Program-made: the position numbers and the translations under genes
Part shown: positions 51,235-54,328 of the stretch, piece by piece
Layout: each line of letters begins with the position of its first letter
Numbering within the stretch: the first letter of the stretch is position 1
The notes under the pieces: model-generated
The model's input: the letters and a program-made list of their open reading frames with translations, nothing else
Databases searched by the model: none
Told to the model about the DNA's origin: nothing
Source of the DNA: Christensenellaceae bacterium
GTDB taxonomy: Bacteria; Bacillota; Clostridia; Christensenellales; CAG-138
Direction: 5' to 3'
Length of the DNA: 54,328 bases
Assembly (NCBI GenBank): GCA_022510765.1
Contig: JAFLSU010000012.1
Span: 1 to 54,328 of the forward strand

Positions 51235-53520
51235 ATGGATACGAAAGTTATTATTGGAATTATTATAGGAACGTCTATAGTATTAGCTGCTATCATTGCC
51301 GCGATAGCTTCTTTTTTTACAAGAAGATCCAGATCGGGATATGCTTCGACTTTACTCGAATGCATAATTAATACATTTTGGAAAATATTGTTTATGATTT
51401 GGTATCCGTTTCAAGCAATAATTGAGCTGGCTAATGGAATTCTATATCGTATTAATTCTTGGATACATGACTCCTTTGATACAGAAAAATATAGGAAAAA
51501 TAAAGAACAAAAACTCATTCGTAAAGCTGTCAGTACTGTTTTGCATAGTCATTCTAATTTGCTTAATACATATTTGAATCGCAGAGTGGCAAAAGTATTA
51601 ACACTTTTATTGCAGATTATTTCTTTTATAACTACATATGCAGGCTTTACCTTTTTCCTTGGAACTGTAAATCCCATAGCACCGTTGTTTATGGCAATAA
51701 CCGTACAGGGTGGTTGCTTCTATCTTCTTAATTATACTTCTTCGCGTAAAAGAACGGGAGGATGGAAACGTAATTTTTTGTTGGGATTTTTGCTTTTGAC
51801 GTCTGCTGCAACGTCATACATTGGTATTTTTGACGGTGTTGTTCGTCCTGTTGAAAAAATAGAAGGTCAATACAATGAATACGCTTATGCAGTAAAATCA
51901 GTTATTGATGAACTAAAAGACCAAGAATATAATACTAATATTGATTATAGTTTAATAAATAAATCATTGGATATAATTAGGCATACGCATAGCGATGCCG
52001 ATCAGGCTATTCAAACATTAACACAACACGCTGACGGTATAGATACCGATAAAAAATTTCCGGTCTCATGGAAGGATAAAGATGGGATTGTTCATCAGTA
52101 TGTTACTACTGAAAAAGATAATGAAGCAAGTAACCAAAAACTAGATTTGCAAGCAGAAATCGGGAACCTTGAGGGGCATTTTAATAAGTTATCGACTTAT
52201 TTACAATCTAGCCCTAGTGTAAATGAAACCCTTGCTGCTTGCAAAAGAATTATTGATGCTCCCGAGAAAATAACCAATAGTGAAGACAAAGATATAAAAG
52301 TGTGGAATTCCTTAAAAGATGCTCTCTATGAATGCGGTGTTTTGTACGGCAAACTTTACGCTGATAAACCAAATGAGGCAGCTGATTATTATGAGATAAT
52401 GAAACTGGATGAAGCAATTGAGGATGCTGAAAAAAGAAAACTACTTGAGACCTTATATCTGCCAGAATTTAACGAAGTGATTTCTAACAATGACACTATT
52501 TCTAGTAATAGTGAAAAGCCTGATGAAAATACTGAAGCAGATGATATTGATATCAGTATTGGCAATGAACCTTACGATGAAGAAAGTGACATGCAGGATG
52601 ACACAGGATTTTTTGAATGGGTTATAGATTCATCGTATGGGGTCATTAATGGACTAAATGGAATTGTTGTATCTAAAGATGCGACGAGAGCTCAAGAAAT
52701 TCGCAATATTATAAATAAAGTCACAAACCAAAATTACAGCAAATTCTCACCTTTGCTTTCAAGAGATACTCACAACTCAAAAAAGCTTAAAGATGCATAT
52801 GAAAAAGCGTACATTGAGAACACCCAGATTATGCCCTTTACAATGCCTTTTACAGATGGGAATGTGAAGGGTGAGGCCATCTTCTCGCTTGCTACAGCTA
52901 TTTTAGTCGATTTCTTCTCGCTACTCATTGCATTTGCTCTAGTAAATAAACAAAAGTCTATTTTATATTTTAAAAAAGTTGGAGATTTAAGAGCGAATCG
53001 CGAAGAAATGCTTGAAGATTGTCTTATGTATATTTGCTTAAATTGTATTCAAACTGATACTAAAAACGTAAAAATGTCTCAATCCGAAATTCAAGATTTC
53101 GTTGTAAAAAAAATCAATGAAGTCATGCGTGGGTTCATGGAAAAAGTTCATCCCCTTTACCTTTCGAATGATTTAAACTCTTTTGGCTATATAACCGAGG
53201 ATGAAGTGTCAACTTTTCGAGAGGATGAAAAACGTCTGTTCTTTACACTGAATAATACTGCTCTTATTCATCCATGTTATAATTCAGAAATTATTAAAAT
53301 CATTAATTCTGATTTTGATGAGTATGAACAAGGCAGCACAGAACCAAAGGCAGATGAGGAATTGATTAAAAAATATGACAGTGTTTTTGTTAAAGGGAAA
53401 ATTTTCTATCTTGTAAGCAAAAATCTCCATGTTTGGTTTTGTGAAAATTTTGCTGAGTTGCTTCAGAATTCACTGCTGTTCAATGCGCCTAGTAGTAAAA
53501 ACAGTCCTAATTTATTTTAA
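51235..53520 (+). CDS. Large membrane protein of unknown family
   Basis: This 761-residue protein has an N-terminal transmembrane helix (VIIGIIIGTSIVLAAIIAAI), an amphipathic or membrane stretch near residues 40-60, and a hydrophobic cluster of two or three helices at about 115-205. A long hydrophilic, largely helical region (about 215-560, with an acidic stretch ENTEADDIDIS near 455) comes before another helix (FSLATAILVDFFSLLIAFAL, about 547-566) and a cytosolic-looking tail of ~190 residues. Membrane anchors flanking a large helical domain suggest a sensor or channel-like role, but I do not recognise the family. GAGGAG precedes the ATG. The coding sequence is clearly AT-richer than the glyA side. 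It forms a pair with the next gene. Confidence 0.8.
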   Translation: MDTKVIIGIIIGTSIVLAAIIAAIASFFTRRSRSGYASTLLECIINTFWKILFMIWYPFQAIIELANGILYRINSWIHDSFDTEKYRKNKEQKLIRKAVSTVLHSHSNLLNTYLNRRVAKVLTLLLQIISFITTYAGFTFFLGTVNPIAPLFMAITVQGGCFYLLNYTSSRKRTGGWKRNFLLGFLLLTSAATSYIGIFDGVVRPVEKIEGQYNEYAYAVKSVIDELKDQEYNTNIDYSLINKSLDIIRHTHSDADQAIQTLTQHADGIDTDKKFPVSWKDKDGIVHQYVTTEKDNEASNQKLDLQAEIGNLEGHFNKLSTYLQSSPSVNETLAACKRIIDAPEKITNSEDKDIKVWNSLKDALYECGVLYGKLYADKPNEAADYYEIMKLDEAIEDAEKRKLLETLYLPEFNEVISNNDTISSNSEKPDENTEADDIDISIGNEPYDEESDMQDDTGFFEWVIDSSYGVINGLNGIVVSKDATRAQEIRNIINKVTNQNYSKFSPLLSRDTHNSKKLKDAYEKAYIENTQIMPFTMPFTDGNVKGEAIFSLATAILVDFFSLLIAFALVNKQKSILYFKKVGDLRANREEMLEDCLMYICLNCIQTDTKNVKMSQSEIQDFVVKKINEVMRGFMEKVHPLYLSNDLNSFGYITEDEVSTFREDEKRLFFTLNNTALIHPCYNSEIIKIINSDFDEYEQGSTEPKADEELIKKYDSVFVKGKIFYLVSKNLHVWFCENFAELLQNSLLFNAPSSKNSPNLF

Positions 53521-53554
53521 AAATAATGTTCAAATATGATTGGAGGAGAATAGA

Positions 53555-54184
53555 ATGATTGATATTGTTGCTATCGTTGGCGTTTGGCTTGTTTCCTTAG
53601 TGTCTTCATTAATATCAGGAAGGCAACCCAAGGGTGTTGATTGGTATGCTCCAATAAGCAAAAAGCAGAAAATGATGATGACGCTTATCAACATCTCAAT
53701 TGGATTACTAGTTATGATTTTATCTTTGTTAATTATTTACGGGCAGCTATGGAAAATCTTAATTATTACAGCTACTTGTGTTATTATTATATTGTATTTT
53801 TCTCTTCATCAATTTTTTAGAAAGAAATCAGGCAATCATAAAGAAGATCCTGAGAAGGATACACTTCTAGATATTTTTTCAAAGATGTTAACGGTCTTCA
53901 ATTCTGTTTTTTTGTTAACGAATATTGCATATATATACTACATATACGAAAAAATTAAAAACGTAATAGAAGATAATAGCTCTGTAATCGAAAATATTAT
54001 TGCTAATAACGATGTATTGCTTATTCATGGAGTAATTCTTCTTTGGACAACTATGTCTGCAATTGTTATAACAAAAAACGGATGGGAATATCACAGGGAA
54101 ATTGAGAATAGCTTTGAAGATAAGAAACGAAAAAAACATAACGCAAGTTTTTTTGCGAGAAGGGTGACAGATAGGAATATATAA
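53555..54184 (+). CDS. Small multi-helix membrane protein of unknown family
   Basis: This 209-residue protein has about four to five transmembrane helices: DIVAIVGVWLVSLVSSLIS at the start, a double helix around 42-85, one near 118-137 (FNSVFLLTNIAYIYYIY) and one near 157-175 (LLIHGVILLWTTMSAIVI). The C-terminus is basic and cytosolic. GGAGGAGAATAGA precedes the ATG, 34 bases after the larger membrane gene, so the two are almost certainly co-transcribed and may form one complex. AT-rich like its partner. No family recognised. Confidence 0.75.
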   Translation: MIDIVAIVGVWLVSLVSSLISGRQPKGVDWYAPISKKQKMMMTLINISIGLLVMILSLLIIYGQLWKILIITATCVIIILYFSLHQFFRKKSGNHKEDPEKDTLLDIFSKMLTVFNSVFLLTNIAYIYYIYEKIKNVIEDNSSVIENIIANNDVLLIHGVILLWTTMSAIVITKNGWEYHREIENSFEDKKRKKHNASFFARRVTDRNI

Positions 54185-54244
54185 TCATTAGCAAAAGGAT
54201 TGGTACGTTTCTTGTGTATGTACACGCATTTAAGAATATAAAGC

Positions 54245-54272
54245 AAAAGCACCCGTGCAGACGGATGCTTTT
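54245..54272. terminator. Bidirectional terminator hairpin
   Basis: AAAAGCA (54245-54251) pairs with TGCTTTT (54266-54272), with an inner CCGT/ACGG pairing. It separates the membrane operon from the convergent tRNA and has T-runs in both senses. Confidence 0.8.
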
Positions 54273-54273
54273 C

Positions 54274-54328
54274 TGGCTCCCCCTGTTGGACTCGAACCAA
54301 CGACACTGCGGTTAACAGCCGCATGCTC
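54274..54328 (-). tRNA. tRNA-Asn (GTT), 3' part
   Basis: Read on the minus strand, the window end holds the 3' two thirds of a tRNA: the end of the D arm (GAGC), a perfect anticodon stem TGCGG/CCGCA around CTGTTAA (anticodon GTT, Asn), variable GTGTC, and T arm GTTGG-TTCGAGT-CCAAC. Acceptor AGGGGGA, discriminator G and an encoded CCA follow (54274-54276). The 5' part lies beyond the window. Confidence 0.93.

Noticed and set aside
54091..54324. Minus-strand reading frame of 77 codons at the window end
   Set aside because: It runs through the tRNA-Asn and its terminator; the tRNA explains the sequence.

Overview
The window looks like chromosome from a Gram-positive Firmicute, most likely a member of Clostridia. 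The evidence is the PolC-type replicase, the run rimP-nusA-ylxR-ylxQ-infB-rbfA-nrnA-truB-ribF, an IreB-family regulator, strong AGGAGG-type ribosome binding sites, frequent TTG/GTG starts and a secreted dockerin protein. Base composition is moderate over most of the window. Three stretches are visibly AT-richer: about 3.5-3.9 kb, 45.0-46.9 kb and 51.2-54.2 kb. Species cannot be named from the sequence.

Layout. 0-6 kb: the 3' part of an ABC exporter, a GNAT/MazG-like operon, a zinc-ribbon gene facing an XRE regulator across two palindromic operators, and a second ABC exporter with its own palindromic control region. 6-15 kb: a D,D-carboxypeptidase, a methyltransferase behind a 31-bp palindrome, Hsp33, a TPR protein, an RlmL-type rRNA methyltransferase, and on the minus strand IreB, an Fe-S aldo/keto reductase and a 47-residue small protein. 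15-31 kb: a nitroreductase, ispG, polC, the rimP-to-plsY translation/RNA operon and a PHP phosphatase. 31-37 kb: a large stand-alone SNF2-type helicase and a type IIA topoisomerase B subunit. 37-44.5 kb, mostly minus strand: an RlmI-type methyltransferase, a two-OB SSB-like protein, a DUF4956/VTC pair, an M19 dipeptidase and rpsB-tsf. 44.6-47.3 kb: two ~270-bp direct repeats flanking a GHKL ATPase fused to a probable PD-(D/E)XK nuclease. 47.3-54.3 kb: a leucine-rich dockerin protein, glyA, two unrecognised membrane proteins and the 3' part of a tRNA-Asn.

How the genes work together. The central operon makes the transcription/translation machinery: NusA, RimP, RbfA, IF-2 and TruB for ribosome and tRNA maturation, NrnA for nanoRNA turnover, and RibF and PlsY for cofactor and lipid supply. 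A hairpin in the rimP leader is well placed to control it. rpsB-tsf has a strong promoter and a leader with two mutually exclusive pairings.

The strongest unusual signals are these. (1) The PolC proofreading domain keeps its fold-level similarity but has lost all five DEDDh catalytic residues. (2) The GHKL ATPase-nuclease gene lies between duplicated units that each encode a near-identical 18-19 residue peptide; it is a candidate acquired defence gene. (3) A two-gene AT-rich membrane module abuts tRNA-Asn. (4) Two unrelated genes (an ABC exporter and a PHP phosphatase) are each followed immediately by an imperfect tandem copy of their own last 37-39 bases.
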